From contig CAJUAU010000011.1 in assembly GCA_910584645.1 (NCBI GenBank), forward strand, positions 30,715 to 94,714: a stretch of DNA of 64,000 nucleotides, in the 5' to 3' direction. Source of the stretch: an uncultured Eubacterium sp. GTDB taxonomy: Bacteria; Bacillota; Clostridia; Lachnospirales; Lachnospiraceae. This document shows positions 48,851 through 58,902 of this stretch, piece after piece. Position numbers and translations under genes: made by a program. The notes beneath the pieces were generated by a model. The model searched no databases. It was not told the origin of the DNA and was given only the letters and a program-made list of their open reading frames with translations. The first letter of the stretch is position 1; each line of letters begins with the position of its first letter.

Positions 48851-48901
48851 TATGTCTTCTTATTAATTTCTGAAATATATATTCTGCCCCTAACAGTCCC
48901 T

Positions 48902-49879
48902 CTATGCCAGAGCAGCCGTAATGATCGCCATGGAATAAACCTCACTGGCATTACAGCCTCGGGAGAGATCATTGATCGGTGCATTTAATCCAAGAAGGAT
49001 CGGACCATATGCCTCAAAGTTTCCAAGTCTCTGAGCGATCTTATAACCGATATTACCGGCGCTGATATCCGGGAAAATAAAGGTATTGGCATGTCCCGCC
49101 ACCTCTGACTCCGGACATTTGGTACGGGCAACCCTCGGAGAAACCGCTGCATCAAACTGAAGCTCTCCCTCGATGGGCAGATTTGGCGCCGCTTTCTTTG
49201 TCTTCTCCGCTGCATTTCTCATCTTGTCCACATCTTCGCCGGCGCCGGAACCCAGAGTGGAATAGCTCAGGAATGCCAGCTGTGGATCGATGCCGAATAT
49301 TCTCGCACACTCTGCGGACTCCAGCGCGATCTCTACCAGCTCGTCCTCTGTGGGCTTAATGTTGATAGCACAGTCGCTCATGGCGAGCACTTCATTTTCA
49401 CCGGTTGCCGACGGACGCACCAGAATAAAGCAGGATGATACGATGGAATTCTGAGGCTTGGTCTTGATGATCTGCAGTGCCGGACGCACCGTATCTGCTG
49501 TAGAATACGTAGCGCCTCCGAGAAGAGCATCCGCCTTTCCCATCTTCACCAGCATCGTTCCAAAATAATTTGCCTGGGACAGGATATCCCGTGCCCTTTC
49601 CTCTGTCATGCCTTTATTTTTACGAATCTCACAGAGAAGCTGCACCATCTCGTCCATCTCTTCATAATTTAACGGATCGATGATCTCAGCCCCGCGGATA
49701 TTGAAACCACTTTCCTCTGCCGCCTCTGCGATCTCCTTCGGATCCCCTACAAGCACTGGTGAAAGAAAGGTACTGGCAAGCAGACGGGAGGACGCCTCCA
49801 GGATACGCGGATCGCTTCCCTCTGTGAATACGATCTTCTTTGGATTTTTTTTCAAAATACTAATCAGCTGACCAAACAT
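48902..49879 (-). CDS. pta: Phosphate acetyltransferase
   Basis: The 325-residue enzyme is a short Pta: FTEGSDPRILEASSRL, GGATYSTADTVRPALQIIK, AMSDCAINIKPTEDEL, and FPDISAGNIGYKIAQRLG near the end. It makes acetyl phosphate from acetyl-CoA, normally with AckA for ATP in fermentation. ackA is not adjacent here; it must lie elsewhere or the operon is split. Confidence 0.96.
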   Translation of the reverse strand: MFGQLISILKKNPKKIVFTEGSDPRILEASSRLLASTFLSPVLVGDPKEIAEAAEESGFNIRGAEIIDPLNYEEMDEMVQLLCEIRKNKGMTEERARDILSQANYFGTMLVKMGKADALLGGATYSTADTVRPALQIIKTKPQNSIVSSCFILVRPSATGENEVLAMSDCAINIKPTEDELVEIALESAECARIFGIDPQLAFLSYSTLGSGAGEDVDKMRNAAEKTKKAAPNLPIEGELQFDAAVSPRVARTKCPESEVAGHANTFIFPDISAGNIGYKIAQRLGNFEAYGPILLGLNAPINDLSRGCNASEVYSMAIITAALA

Positions 49880-49944
49880 AAATATAGCCTCCTAAAGTTA
49901 TTATGAGAAGCAACTGCATAGGAAACAATTGCCATCTACTATCT

Positions 49945-49972
49945 ATCATAACAACTTTTATCCAAAAAACAA
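49945..49972 (-). promoter_or_regulatory. pta promoter
   Basis: Minus-strand TTGTTT (49967-49972), 16 bp, TATGAT (49945-49950). Moderate match. Confidence 0.4.
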
Positions 49973-50013
49973 GTCCTAATTTACCTTTTATGAATTATTT
50001 TTCTCACTTCTCA

Positions 50014-51243
50014 TTAATTATTTTTTTCACTTCGCAGTCCCCGGAGAGCATTCGTGAGCTTGATAGGATTGCCATAACGCAAAGTGGAGTTTCGGAAGAT
50101 CTTCGCACCCACAAATCCCATCGCTGCCACAGAAACATATAAGATGACTGCAGAAACCACGATCTCCCACACAGCCACGGTTCCCATGGCGATACGGATA
50201 AACATAGCGCTGTAGGAACTTACCGGAAGATAGGAAAGGATGCGGATCACGATCCCATCCGGCTCCTGCATCTGGAACAGCACAAGAAAATATATAACCA
50301 TAACAAGCATCTGGGCGGTTCCGGCGCTCTTGTTGAGGTCCTCGATCTTCGATACCAGCGCCCCCAGGGCTCCGTACATGAATGCATAGATCAAAAATCC
50401 TCCCAGCCCAAATACCGCGAAAGTCACAAGCACTTCCGCAGGAATATCAAAGAACATATCCAGCATCCCATCAAGACTGTCTGCATTGAGCCTATAGCCG
50501 CCCAGTATGCTCGCAAAGATCAGCCCCATCTGAAAAATAATGGCCGTGGCGGCGGCGAACACCTTACCGAACAACAGACTGGAGGAACTGGTGCTGGTGA
50601 CAAGGATCTCCACGGTACGGTTGCTTTTCTCGTTTGCCACGCTGGTAGCGATCATCATACCATACATAACTATGATCATAAAGACGAGGATCACAAGAAC
50701 ATAGCTGTACCAGTAGTTTTGCCCGGAATCCTTGCCCAGTACCTTTTCATTGCAGACAATGTTCCCCGCATCCAGTTTCATCAGTTCTTCATAATTTACA
50801 TTCTGATCCTGACAGTATTTCTTCTTCGCCGACGTGCTCATCAGCTCTTTGAATAACTCCCCGGCAGAATCAGAAAGGGATTTGTTAAATACGTAATAGT
50901 CAAATTCCGTGGCGCTTTTAATGACAAAACCGATCTCAGCTTTCTCCGCCTTTACCGCCTCCTGGACCTGTTTATCATCCTCCATCCTCTGGATCTCTGC
51001 CTTACCATAAGAAAGGATCAGATCATCCTGGATCATCCCCTGGGGATCACAGATCGCGATGGTTTGTGACATCTGATTTTCTTCACCGTCAGAACCGTCT
51101 CCGCCGGACAAACTGTCGATGATCCCTGGTATGCTCATCGCCACGATCGCTGCCACACAGATCAGCACAGTGGAGATCACGAAAGATTTGCTCTTAAAGT
51201 AATTTCCTAACTCAAAACAGTATACGTGAAATAATTTTTTCAT
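50014..51243 (-). CDS. ABC-2 type exporter permease (NatB-like)
   Basis: The 409-residue protein has one N-terminal membrane helix (FVISTVLICVAAIVAMSI), a large extracytoplasmic loop (to about residue 175) and about five membrane helices near the C-terminus. This is the layout of NatB/YhaP exporters. It overlaps the upstream ATPase by spacing of 2 nt and forms one transporter with it. The substrate may be sodium or a peptide-like compound; it cannot be decided. Confidence 0.85.
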   Translation of the reverse strand: MKKLFHVYCFELGNYFKSKSFVISTVLICVAAIVAMSIPGIIDSLSGGDGSDGEENQMSQTIAICDPQGMIQDDLILSYGKAEIQRMEDDKQVQEAVKAEKAEIGFVIKSATEFDYYVFNKSLSDSAGELFKELMSTSAKKKYCQDQNVNYEELMKLDAGNIVCNEKVLGKDSGQNYWYSYVLVILVFMIIVMYGMMIATSVANEKSNRTVEILVTSTSSSSLLFGKVFAAATAIIFQMGLIFASILGGYRLNADSLDGMLDMFFDIPAEVLVTFAVFGLGGFLIYAFMYGALGALVSKIEDLNKSAGTAQMLVMVIYFLVLFQMQEPDGIVIRILSYLPVSSYSAMFIRIAMGTVAVWEIVVSAVILYVSVAAMGFVGAKIFRNSTLRYGNPIKLTNALRGLRSEKNN

Positions 51244-51245
51244 GA

Positions 51246-52196
51246 TCAGTCCTTCCCCCCTTCTTCCTGCGCATCTTCTGGGACCTCGTCCCCCACGCAG
51301 GATACAAAAATATCATTGAGGGACGGTTCATAAGAACCATACTGATCAATCTCTATCCCCTCTTCTTTCATGCGTTCCAATATGTTCCACTGGCTGGCGC
51401 CTTCGGTCAGGCGAAGAATCAGATTATGCTTGCCGCGGCTCTCCACCTCCAGCACATCCGACAACTTCTCCCTGCACAGCCGCCCCAGCTCTTCCAGGGA
51501 ATAATTCAAGGCAGAGAGAATCTTTCTGCCTCTTCCATATTCCTCCTTGATCTCATCAAGACTTCCTGCCAACACGATCTCACCTTGATTGACAATGGCA
51601 ATATCCTCACAAAACTCTTCTACATAGCTCATCTGATGACTGGAAAAGATAACGATCTTTCCCTCCGAGATCAGTTCCCGGATCACATCCTTCAATATCT
51701 GGGAATTTACCGGGTCAAGTCCCGAAAATGGTTCATCCAGTACCACGATATCCGGATCGCACACCAGGGTGGCTGCCAGCTGAACTTTCTGCTGGTTTCC
51801 TTTGGACAGAGTATCCATCTTGCGTTTTTCATATTCATTGACCTTCAGACGAGACAGCCATTTCTGAGCGTTTTTTACCGCTGAAGCCCGGTCAAGTCCC
51901 CGGAGTTTCGCAAAATAAACCATCTGCTCGATCACCGTTTTTTTCGGGTACATTCCCCTCTCTTCTGGCAGATATCCCACCTGGTTTCTGGCAGGGTCAA
52001 AGGGCGTGCCATCCAGCAGCACCTCTCCCTCATCTGCCCGGAAGATATCCATGATAATTCGTATTGTCGTCGTCTTTCCTGCGCCGTTTCTTCCCAAAAG
52101 TCCCAGGGCTCTTCCGCTCACTACGGAAAAATCAATCCCTTTCAGAACTTCTTTTCCCTCAAACTTTTTCCGAATTTCTTTTATTTCCAGTTTCAT
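51246..52196 (-). CDS. ABC transporter ATPase (NatA-like)
   Basis: The 316-residue ATPase has Walker A LLGRNGAGKTTTIRIIMD, TLSKGNQQKVQLAAT (signature), Walker B IVVLDEPFSGLDPVN and the switch SSHQM. A C-terminal extension of about 90 residues (residues 225-316) is like that of NatA/YhaQ. It is the partner of the permease at 50014. Confidence 0.9.
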   Translation of the reverse strand: MKLEIKEIRKKFEGKEVLKGIDFSVVSGRALGLLGRNGAGKTTTIRIIMDIFRADEGEVLLDGTPFDPARNQVGYLPEERGMYPKKTVIEQMVYFAKLRGLDRASAVKNAQKWLSRLKVNEYEKRKMDTLSKGNQQKVQLAATLVCDPDIVVLDEPFSGLDPVNSQILKDVIRELISEGKIVIFSSHQMSYVEEFCEDIAIVNQGEIVLAGSLDEIKEEYGRGRKILSALNYSLEELGRLCREKLSDVLEVESRGKHNLILRLTEGASQWNILERMKEEGIEIDQYGSYEPSLNDIFVSCVGDEVPEDAQEEGGKD

Positions 52197-52226
52197 CTTT
52201 ACTCCTTTCGTACACGCCTTTTGCTG

Positions 52227-52931
52227 TCAGCGTTTCATGCTCCGGAGCATTTCCTTATCCTCCCTGCTGACACGAAGTGATTCCATCATTTTCTGTACAC
52301 TCTTATTATACGTGAAATCCTCCAGATTGCAAGAGTTGAGATAATCCAGGGTAATATCCCGGTATTTTACATAACAGATAGAAATCCCCCACGCCACCGC
52401 CATTTTTACATAATATCCTTGGTGCCGGATACCATCGTATATTTTTAATACATCCTTAATATAATTATCCGTCACAAAATACTGCAGGAGGATCACGATA
52501 GCAAACCGCACCTCATATTCCTTCTGCGATTCCAGGTAAGGCATGATAAACTCATACATCCTCTCCTGGTTATCTTTCACAGCTTTCAGATCTCCGCAGA
52601 CGATGTCACACACCGCCCAGTTATTAATGGAGGGAATAAATTTTTCCACATATTCCAGCTTTTCCTCAAAATCGCACTTCGCCAGGGCACATACCATGCC
52701 GCAGAGCATATTGAGTTCATAGACGGAAGAGTCCTTGGTCAGCTCCACGAATCCCCGCCAGTCCTCTTTTGCCAGCTGCCTGGCAAGTTTACGGAGAGCC
52801 GGAACCCGCACCCCATAAAAAACTGTCTCCACCCCGGGGATCAGCCTGCGGTGAAATTCCCGGTACTTTTCATCTGCCATTTCCTGCAGACGATCATCTA
52901 CTTTTTTTAAATCTTCCCTGGTAAATCCCAT
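52227..52931 (-). CDS. DNA alkylation repair protein (AlkD-like)
   Basis: The 234-residue protein is made of HEAT-like helical repeats of the AlkD family: FHRRLIPGVETVFYGVRVPA, RKLARQLAKEDW, INNWAVCDIVCGDLK and a terminal YNKSVQKMMESLRVS. Such enzymes remove cationic 3- and 7-alkylpurines. It is monocistronic or a tail to the ABC genes at 52990. The residue set for catalysis cannot be fully checked from sequence alone. Confidence 0.88.
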   Translation of the reverse strand: MGFTREDLKKVDDRLQEMADEKYREFHRRLIPGVETVFYGVRVPALRKLARQLAKEDWRGFVELTKDSSVYELNMLCGMVCALAKCDFEEKLEYVEKFIPSINNWAVCDIVCGDLKAVKDNQERMYEFIMPYLESQKEYEVRFAIVILLQYFVTDNYIKDVLKIYDGIRHQGYYVKMAVAWGISICYVKYRDITLDYLNSCNLEDFTYNKSVQKMMESLRVSREDKEMLRSMKR

Positions 52932-52989
52932 CTGTCTCCTCCTTCACATAACAAACACCGGTCCGCTGCCACGGACCGGCTTTATAACA

Positions 52990-54870
52990 CTAATCCAGCT
53001 CCACCGCTCCAGTGTAGAGCTGATAATATCTTCCTTTCATATCCAGCAGCTGCTTATGGGTTCCCCGTTCTATGATCTCACCCTGTTCCAGCACCATGAT
53101 GCAGTCTGCATTCCGCACAGTTGAAAGCCGGTGGGCGATCACAAAGGTAGTGCGGTCCTTCATCAGGCGCTCCATGCCGTGGTCGATGTGCATCTCCGTT
53201 CTGGTATCCACCGAGCTGGTGGCTTCATCCAGCACAAGGATCGGCGCCTTGGATACCGCCGCCCTGGCAATATTCAGCAGCTGTCTCTGCCCCTGGCTGA
53301 GATTGATGCCATCCCCTTCAAGCATCGTATCGTATCCGTCCTCCAGACGCATTATGAAAGAATGGGCACTGGCGGTTCTGGCTGCCTGCTCCACCTCCTC
53401 ATCTGTGGCATCCGGGCGGCCATAACGGATATTTTCCCGCACCGTTCCGGTGAAAAGATGGGTATCCTGAAGCACCATGGCGATATGGCTTCGCAGGCTT
53501 TTTCTCTCATAGTCTTTAATATCCCTGCCGTCAATGGTGATCTTTCCCTCCTGAATATCATAGAAACGGTTTAACAGATTGGTGACCGTCGTCTTGCCGG
53601 CACCGGTAGATCCCACAAATGCCACTTTCTGGCCGGCGTGGGCATACAGGTCAATGTGCTTCAGAATGGTCTTATCCGGATCATAACCAAAGGTTACATC
53701 TTCCATGACCACCTCTCCCCGGATATCATCCATCGGCACAGCCTCTGTCCCATCTGCCTCCTCTGGAGATTCATCCAGTACCTTAAATACCCGCTCTGCT
53801 CCGGCAAGCGCCGAAAAGATCGTATTTACCTGCATGGAGATCTCATTGATGGGCCGGCTGAACTGCCTGGAATAGTTTACAAACACACTGAGGTTTCCCA
53901 CAGACAATTTGCCAGCGATACAGAACAGACCGCCTACGCAGGCAGTGATGCCATAACTGACCTGGCTTATATTTCCCATGACCGGCCCCATGATCCCGCC
54001 AAAAAACTGGGCTTTGATCTGCTTCTTCTTCAGATCCTCATTTAAATCTGTAAATTCCTGGATCGCTTTTTCCTCATGGCAGAACACCTTTACCACCTTC
54101 TGCCCCGTCACGGTTTCTTCAATATATCCGTTCAATTTTCCAAGGGCGGACTGCTGGGAACGATAATACTTGGAACTTCTTTTGGCGATGGATCCACCTG
54201 ACTTGATCATCAGCGGAACAAGTAAGATCGTCAGCAGTGCCAGCCACACATTCATAATGATCATGATGGTAACTGTGCCCAGTATACTCAACGCGCCGGA
54301 TATAAGCTGAATGATCGTGTTGTTCAACATCTCTCCGATCACATCTACATCATTGGTAAACCGGCTCATGATATCACCGGTAGCGTTGGTATCAAAATAC
54401 CTCACCGGCAGCGTCTGGATATGGTCAAAAAGTTCTTTGCGGATCGCTTTCAAGGCGCGCTGCGACACCCCGATCATGATCCTCTGCTGAAGGTAGGTCG
54501 TAGCCACGCCGATCATATACACACAGAGCATCAGCAGAACACCGAGCATAAGTGCTTTGGTTCCCTCACTGATGATGCGTTCTACGTCTGCCCCCGTAAC
54601 TCTTGTCTCCTTCCATGTCTCCGCCACCCCGTCGATGATCGGTGATAGCAGATAGGAGCCAGCCAGTGTCGCTGCACTGGTTAAAATGGCACAGCACACT
54701 GCCACGATCACCCACACCTTATCTTTCCCCAGATAGGTAAGAAGACGCCGAATGGTTTCTCCTGTGTTTTCCGGTTTTCCTCCCATCATTCCTCTGCCAT
54801 GATGTCCTGGGCCTCTCCCCGGTCCTCCCATCGGAGGTCCGCCCTGAGTCCTTTTTTTTGTCTCACTCAT
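52990..54870 (-). CDS. ABC exporter, second half (MdlB/EfrB-like)
   Basis: The 626-residue fusion has six membrane helices (to about 360) and an ATPase domain: Walker A FVGSTGAGKTTVTNLLNRF, signature NLSQGQRQLLNIARA, Walker B ILVLDEATSSVD, and H-loop VIAHRLST. A Gly/Pro-rich N-terminal tail (GGPPMGGPGRGPGHHGRGMM) is unusual. The start overlaps the stop of the first half-transporter (ATGA). The two form a heterodimeric multidrug-type exporter. Confidence 0.9.
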   Translation of the reverse strand: MSETKKRTQGGPPMGGPGRGPGHHGRGMMGGKPENTGETIRRLLTYLGKDKVWVIVAVCCAILTSAATLAGSYLLSPIIDGVAETWKETRVTGADVERIISEGTKALMLGVLLMLCVYMIGVATTYLQQRIMIGVSQRALKAIRKELFDHIQTLPVRYFDTNATGDIMSRFTNDVDVIGEMLNNTIIQLISGALSILGTVTIMIIMNVWLALLTILLVPLMIKSGGSIAKRSSKYYRSQQSALGKLNGYIEETVTGQKVVKVFCHEEKAIQEFTDLNEDLKKKQIKAQFFGGIMGPVMGNISQVSYGITACVGGLFCIAGKLSVGNLSVFVNYSRQFSRPINEISMQVNTIFSALAGAERVFKVLDESPEEADGTEAVPMDDIRGEVVMEDVTFGYDPDKTILKHIDLYAHAGQKVAFVGSTGAGKTTVTNLLNRFYDIQEGKITIDGRDIKDYERKSLRSHIAMVLQDTHLFTGTVRENIRYGRPDATDEEVEQAARTASAHSFIMRLEDGYDTMLEGDGINLSQGQRQLLNIARAAVSKAPILVLDEATSSVDTRTEMHIDHGMERLMKDRTTFVIAHRLSTVRNADCIMVLEQGEIIERGTHKQLLDMKGRYYQLYTGAVELD

Positions 54871-56609
54871 GCCGATACCTCCTTTTCCTTATCCCTCTGG
54901 GAATAATATATTTCCTGGTATTCTTCACAATCTTTTAAAAGCTCTTCATGGGTTCCCTGGCCCACGATCTCTCCCTCATCCAGCACAAGGATCCGGTCGG
55001 CGCCCTCCACCGAAGAAATCCTCTGGGCGATGATCAGTTTCGTCGTATCTTTCAGGGAGGTGGAAAAGCTTTTGCGGATCTCTGCTTCCGTAGCCGTATC
55101 CACGGCACTGGTACTGTCATCCAGAATAAGGATCTTCGGCTTCTTCAGCAGCGCCCTGGCGATACACAAACGCTGTTTCTGGCCGCCGGAGACGTTGACG
55201 CCGCCCTGGCCCAGCTCTGTATCATATCCCTCGGTGAAAGATCTGACAAAACCGTCTGCCTGGGCGCACTGCGCCATCTCGAACACCTGCTCATCTTCCG
55301 CGCTCTCATCTCCCCACCGGAGGTTATCCATGATGGTGCCGGAAAATAACGTATTTTTCTGGAGAACCATCGCCACGCCATCCCGCAGATGTTTCAATGA
55401 ATAATCCCTGACATCAACGCCGTCCACCAGCACCTGCCCTTCGTCGGCATCGTAAAGCCTTGGAATCAGCTGTACCAGAGAACTCTTTCCAGAACCGGTG
55501 GAACCGATGATCCCGATGGTCTCTCCCGGTTCTGCAGAGAATGAAATATGTTTCAGCACGTTATTCTTATGTTTTTTATAGTAACGGAATCCCACATCCC
55601 GGAATTCGATAGCACCCTTTTCCACCGCCAGATCTTTTCTGGCTGCATTTTCGTCGTTCAGGTCGATCTCCGCCTGAAGCACTTCTTTGATACGTTTAGA
55701 AGAGGCCAGGGCGCGGGAGCCCTGGATCATGATCATGGCTACCATCATCAGGGACATAAGGATCTGAATGATGTAGGTGGTAAAGGCCGTCAGATCTCCT
55801 ACTGGCATATCTCCCACGATGATCTGCTTTCCACCAAACCACACAACCGCCATCGTGGTAATATTCATGGCAAGGGTCATAATAGGCATGGTAAAAATAA
55901 CGATCTTTATGGCGCTCAGGCTCTTCTCCATCAATTCATCGTTGGCTTCATTAAAGGTTTCCTTTTCAAAATCATCCCGCACAAAAGATTTGACCACCCG
56001 AACATTGGTTATATTTTCCTGGATCCTGGAATTCAATTTGTCGATCCTCGACTGCATGATATCAAATCTCGGAAATGCGATCCGTATCACAATGACCAGC
56101 GCCACCAGCAGCAGCGGGATAACGACTCCAAGGATGATCGCCAGTCTGGCATTCATCAGCACCGCCATGATCAGTCCTCCGATCAGCATGCCCGGGGCAC
56201 GCAGCATCATGCGCAGTGCCATCATGATCACATTCTGCATATTTGTAATATCGTTTGTCAGCCGTGTCACAAGGGAGCCAGTGGAAAATTTCTCAATATT
56301 GGCAAAGGAAAACTGCTGTACCTTTGTAAATACATCCTTTCTCAGACTGGCGGCAAAATTGACGGCGGCCTTAACCGCAAAATATGCGCCGAGCACCCCG
56401 CCCAGCATCATACACAATGCCAGCAGCACCATCAAAATTCCTTTTGTGACCACATAACCGTTCCCGGCACCACCCTGGATTCCCTCATTGATGATCATAG
56501 ACATAAGTTTAGGCATAAGAACTTCACCGATCACCTCTACGATCATAAATATGGGTCCCAAAATAAATGCAGAAAGATACGGCATAACGTATTTCTTATA
56601 AATTCCCAT
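54867..56609 (-). CDS. ABC exporter, first half (MdlA/EfrA-like)
   Basis: The 580-residue fusion has six membrane helices and an ATPase domain: Walker A IIGSTGSGKSSLVQLIPRL, signature NVSGGQKQRLCIARA, Walker B ILILDDSTSAVD (Asp in place of the catalytic Glu, as in the degenerate site of heterodimeric exporters) and IIAQRISSVEG with Gln instead of His. Those two changes mark the half with the non-canonical ATP site. It lies 18 nt after the MarR gene, so it is in the repressor's operon. Confidence 0.92.
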   Translation of the reverse strand: MGIYKKYVMPYLSAFILGPIFMIVEVIGEVLMPKLMSMIINEGIQGGAGNGYVVTKGILMVLLALCMMLGGVLGAYFAVKAAVNFAASLRKDVFTKVQQFSFANIEKFSTGSLVTRLTNDITNMQNVIMMALRMMLRAPGMLIGGLIMAVLMNARLAIILGVVIPLLLVALVIVIRIAFPRFDIMQSRIDKLNSRIQENITNVRVVKSFVRDDFEKETFNEANDELMEKSLSAIKIVIFTMPIMTLAMNITTMAVVWFGGKQIIVGDMPVGDLTAFTTYIIQILMSLMMVAMIMIQGSRALASSKRIKEVLQAEIDLNDENAARKDLAVEKGAIEFRDVGFRYYKKHKNNVLKHISFSAEPGETIGIIGSTGSGKSSLVQLIPRLYDADEGQVLVDGVDVRDYSLKHLRDGVAMVLQKNTLFSGTIMDNLRWGDESAEDEQVFEMAQCAQADGFVRSFTEGYDTELGQGGVNVSGGQKQRLCIARALLKKPKILILDDSTSAVDTATEAEIRKSFSTSLKDTTKLIIAQRISSVEGADRILVLDEGEIVGQGTHEELLKDCEEYQEIYYSQRDKEKEVSA

Positions 56610-56627
56610 CTGCTTACTACCTCCCTT

Positions 56628-57104
56628 TTACTCGATTTCTTTTACATTGTCATACATCTGCTTCAGAAATTTCCGCAGGGTAACCAGCTCTTCCTCCGAA
56701 AACCCCTGGATCACGCTTTGATCCATATAGGTAAATATTTCCCTGCTCCTCGCCACTACGTCCTCTCCTTTTTCGGTCAGACTGACGAACTTGGCGCGGG
56801 AATCATCTTTTTTTGTTGTTTTTTGAATGTATCCGTCCCTCTCCAGTTTTTTCAGGGATACCGCCACTGTTGCTGTGGATATTTCCAGGACTGCCGCCAG
56901 CTCAGCCTGAGATTCAAACTCTCCCTCTGACAATGTCATCAGCAGCCTGTGCTGTGCCCGGTGCAGCCCTGTGCCCTCCAGCAGACGTTCCATCTTTTTC
57001 CGATGCAGCTGATTGATAAAAATCATGATCATCATCGGATTGGCCGTATTCAAAAAATCTTTCTCGCTCATCTCCCAGCATCCTATGGGTTTGATCTTTC
57101 CCAA
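56628..57104 (-). CDS. MarR-family regulator of the ABC exporter
   Basis: The 158-residue winged-helix protein has AELAAVLEISTATVAVSLKKLERDGYIQKTTKKDD (recognition helix and wing, given in part). The start is TTG at 57104, favoured by a perfect AAGGAGG 9 nt upstream; an ATG at 57071 has its site directly adjacent. Its promoter is overlapped by a near-perfect 35-bp palindrome, so it should repress its own operon and respond to a ligand or drug. It heads marR-efrA-efrB-like genes. Confidence 0.92.
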   Translation of the reverse strand: MGKIKPIGCWEMSEKDFLNTANPMMIMIFINQLHRKKMERLLEGTGLHRAQHRLLMTLSEGEFESQAELAAVLEISTATVAVSLKKLERDGYIQKTTKKDDSRAKFVSLTEKGEDVVARSREIFTYMDQSVIQGFSEEELVTLRKFLKQMYDNVKEIE

Positions 57105-57134
57105 CTGAGACTACCTCCTTTTCTCCACAAGAAA

Positions 57135-57199
57135 ATAGTTAGCAAGCTAATAATTAACTTGCTAACTATCTATTATACTCATATTTTTTTGTTTGTCAA
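57135..57199 (-). promoter_or_regulatory. MarR promoter and 35-bp operator
   Basis: Promoter TTGACA (57194-57199), 16 bp, TATAAT (57172-57177) on the minus strand. Directly downstream lies a palindrome (57135-57169) with 17-bp arms, one mismatch and a single central base, beginning ATAGTTAGCAAG. A regulator bound there would block transcription start. Confidence 0.8.
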
Positions 57200-57210
57200 C
57201 ATCATACTTA

Positions 57211-58575
57211 CTAATTTTCTTTAATCTTATATTTCTCGATCTGTGCCATCACATTTTCCGTATAGCCTAACAGTTCCTCGGAAAGTGCCGAACTTTCCTG
57301 GGCAGCCGCAGTATTCTGATCGATCACTGCCGCGATCTCATTGGCGCTGTCCAGCATATTTTTCAGGGAATCATCCTGTTTTCTGCTGGTATCCGTGATC
57401 TGGGTAATATTCTGGGAAATCTCGGAAGAGATCTTCGAGATACCTTCTAACATCTCCACGGTCTCCCCTGTGATCGTCACCCCGTTATTTACGGCAGCGA
57501 TGCTTTTCTGTATCAGTTCTGTGATGTTCTGGGAAGCCTCCGCACTGGAACCAGCCAGTCCGCCGATCTCGCTTGCCACCACAGCGAAGCCCTTTCCATG
57601 TTCTCCAGCTCTCGCCGCCTCAATGGAAGCGTTCAAAGCAAGAAGATTCGTCTGAGCCGCAATTCCGGTGATCACCTCAATGATGCTGGCAATCTCATTA
57701 GATTCCATCCGGATCTGATCCATCGCCTGGGACAACTCATCCATTTTCTTCTCTCCCTCTGCCATTCTTTCCATGGAGTCCTTGGAGAGCCTTTCTACAT
57801 CCTGTGCCGCCATCGTATTATTATGAACAGATTCTGATACCTCACCGATCTGATCTACCATTCCTTTAATATGTACAGACTGCTGCTCTGCCCCATCCGC
57901 CATAGACTGTGCGGTCGCCGCAAGAGAATCTGCGCCATCTCTTACCTGCATAAAAGAGGCACGCATCTCATAAAGGGTTACATTCAGGCTGTCAATAATA
58001 CTAAGCATAGATGTACGGATCTCAGCGAAATCCCCAATATACTCCTGATCAACGGTAACATCCATATTCCGATCTTCCATCTCATGCAGTGTATCGGTAA
58101 TATTGTCTATGTATTTTTTCAGCTCGTTTACAGCGCTTCCGGCATTGGACACCATATTACTAAATTCGTCCTCCATATCATAAGAGAAATCGTCCTCTAA
58201 TTTTCCCTTTGCCAGATTACTCATCACCTCATCCATGATCTGCACCGGCTCCCCAATCCTCTGCAGTATCTTCTTCACAACCCGGCTCAGCACTTTGTCG
58301 ATCATCACTATGATCCCGACCACCACCACACTGACCAACGCAATAGTCAGGGTGATCTGAAGCCCCTGGCTGGTGTTATATTTTGCTGCTTCATACTGTG
58401 TCAGTTTGATCCCCTCAAAAGCAGCAAAAGCCCCCAGCAGCACCAGAGCTATACCGACGATAAACCCAAGTTTGATAAACTGTATGTGCATATACTTATA
58501 AATCGTCAGCTGCTTTACTACTTTTTCTTTGCGGTTTTTCAACTCACTGCGCACTGAATTTGTTTCCACGCTCAC
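57211..58575 (-). CDS. Methyl-accepting chemotaxis-like protein without outside sensor
   Basis: The 454-residue protein has two close membrane helices (about 37-56 and 75-95) with only a short loop between them, a HAMP-like part, and a signalling domain with TGIAAQTNLLALNASIEAA. The ligand would have to be sensed by the membrane part or inside. The start is GTG at 58575, because GGAGG precedes it at proper distance; no ATG exists nearby. It is separated from chemotaxis genes. Confidence 0.85.
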   Translation of the reverse strand: MSVETNSVRSELKNRKEKVVKQLTIYKYMHIQFIKLGFIVGIALVLLGAFAAFEGIKLTQYEAAKYNTSQGLQITLTIALVSVVVVGIIVMIDKVLSRVVKKILQRIGEPVQIMDEVMSNLAKGKLEDDFSYDMEDEFSNMVSNAGSAVNELKKYIDNITDTLHEMEDRNMDVTVDQEYIGDFAEIRTSMLSIIDSLNVTLYEMRASFMQVRDGADSLAATAQSMADGAEQQSVHIKGMVDQIGEVSESVHNNTMAAQDVERLSKDSMERMAEGEKKMDELSQAMDQIRMESNEIASIIEVITGIAAQTNLLALNASIEAARAGEHGKGFAVVASEIGGLAGSSAEASQNITELIQKSIAAVNNGVTITGETVEMLEGISKISSEISQNITQITDTSRKQDDSLKNMLDSANEIAAVIDQNTAAAQESSALSEELLGYTENVMAQIEKYKIKEN

Positions 58576-58619
58576 TACCTTTGTTCCTCCTTTCAATTGA
58601 TCACAACTTTATTATGTTA

Positions 58620-58648
58620 ATTTTATCATATTTTTTAAACCGATACAA
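58620..58648 (-). promoter_or_regulatory. Promoter of the second MCP; notes on the gap
   Basis: Minus-strand TTGTAT (58643-58648), 17 bp, TAAAAT (58620-58625). The gap 58576-58980 holds this promoter, AT-rich sequence without a gene at 58700-58900, and the niaR terminator. Confidence 0.55.
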
Positions 58649-58902
58649 TATGTTTCTGTATACCCGGTTCATCTATAACCTGTTTCAGTGGCCGCGCCAA
58701 AAGGTTTCGATTACAGCAGGCAAACGGCAAACTCCACAATTTTGTTACAGAACGTTCACATATTTTAGTTAATTTGAACATGATTTATTCACATTTCTGA
58801 TTTATACTTAGTTCATAAGTTAAGCAAGACAACAACTTATTTTATTATAATTTATGGCATTTTTCTTATTTTTGATATTTTTTCATAAAACTCCTCTTTC
58901 AG

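Noticed and set aside
55548..56930. 460-codon plus-strand frame opposite the ABC exporter and MarR genes
   Set aside because: His/Gln/Asp-rich shadow of strongly supported genes on the minus strand.
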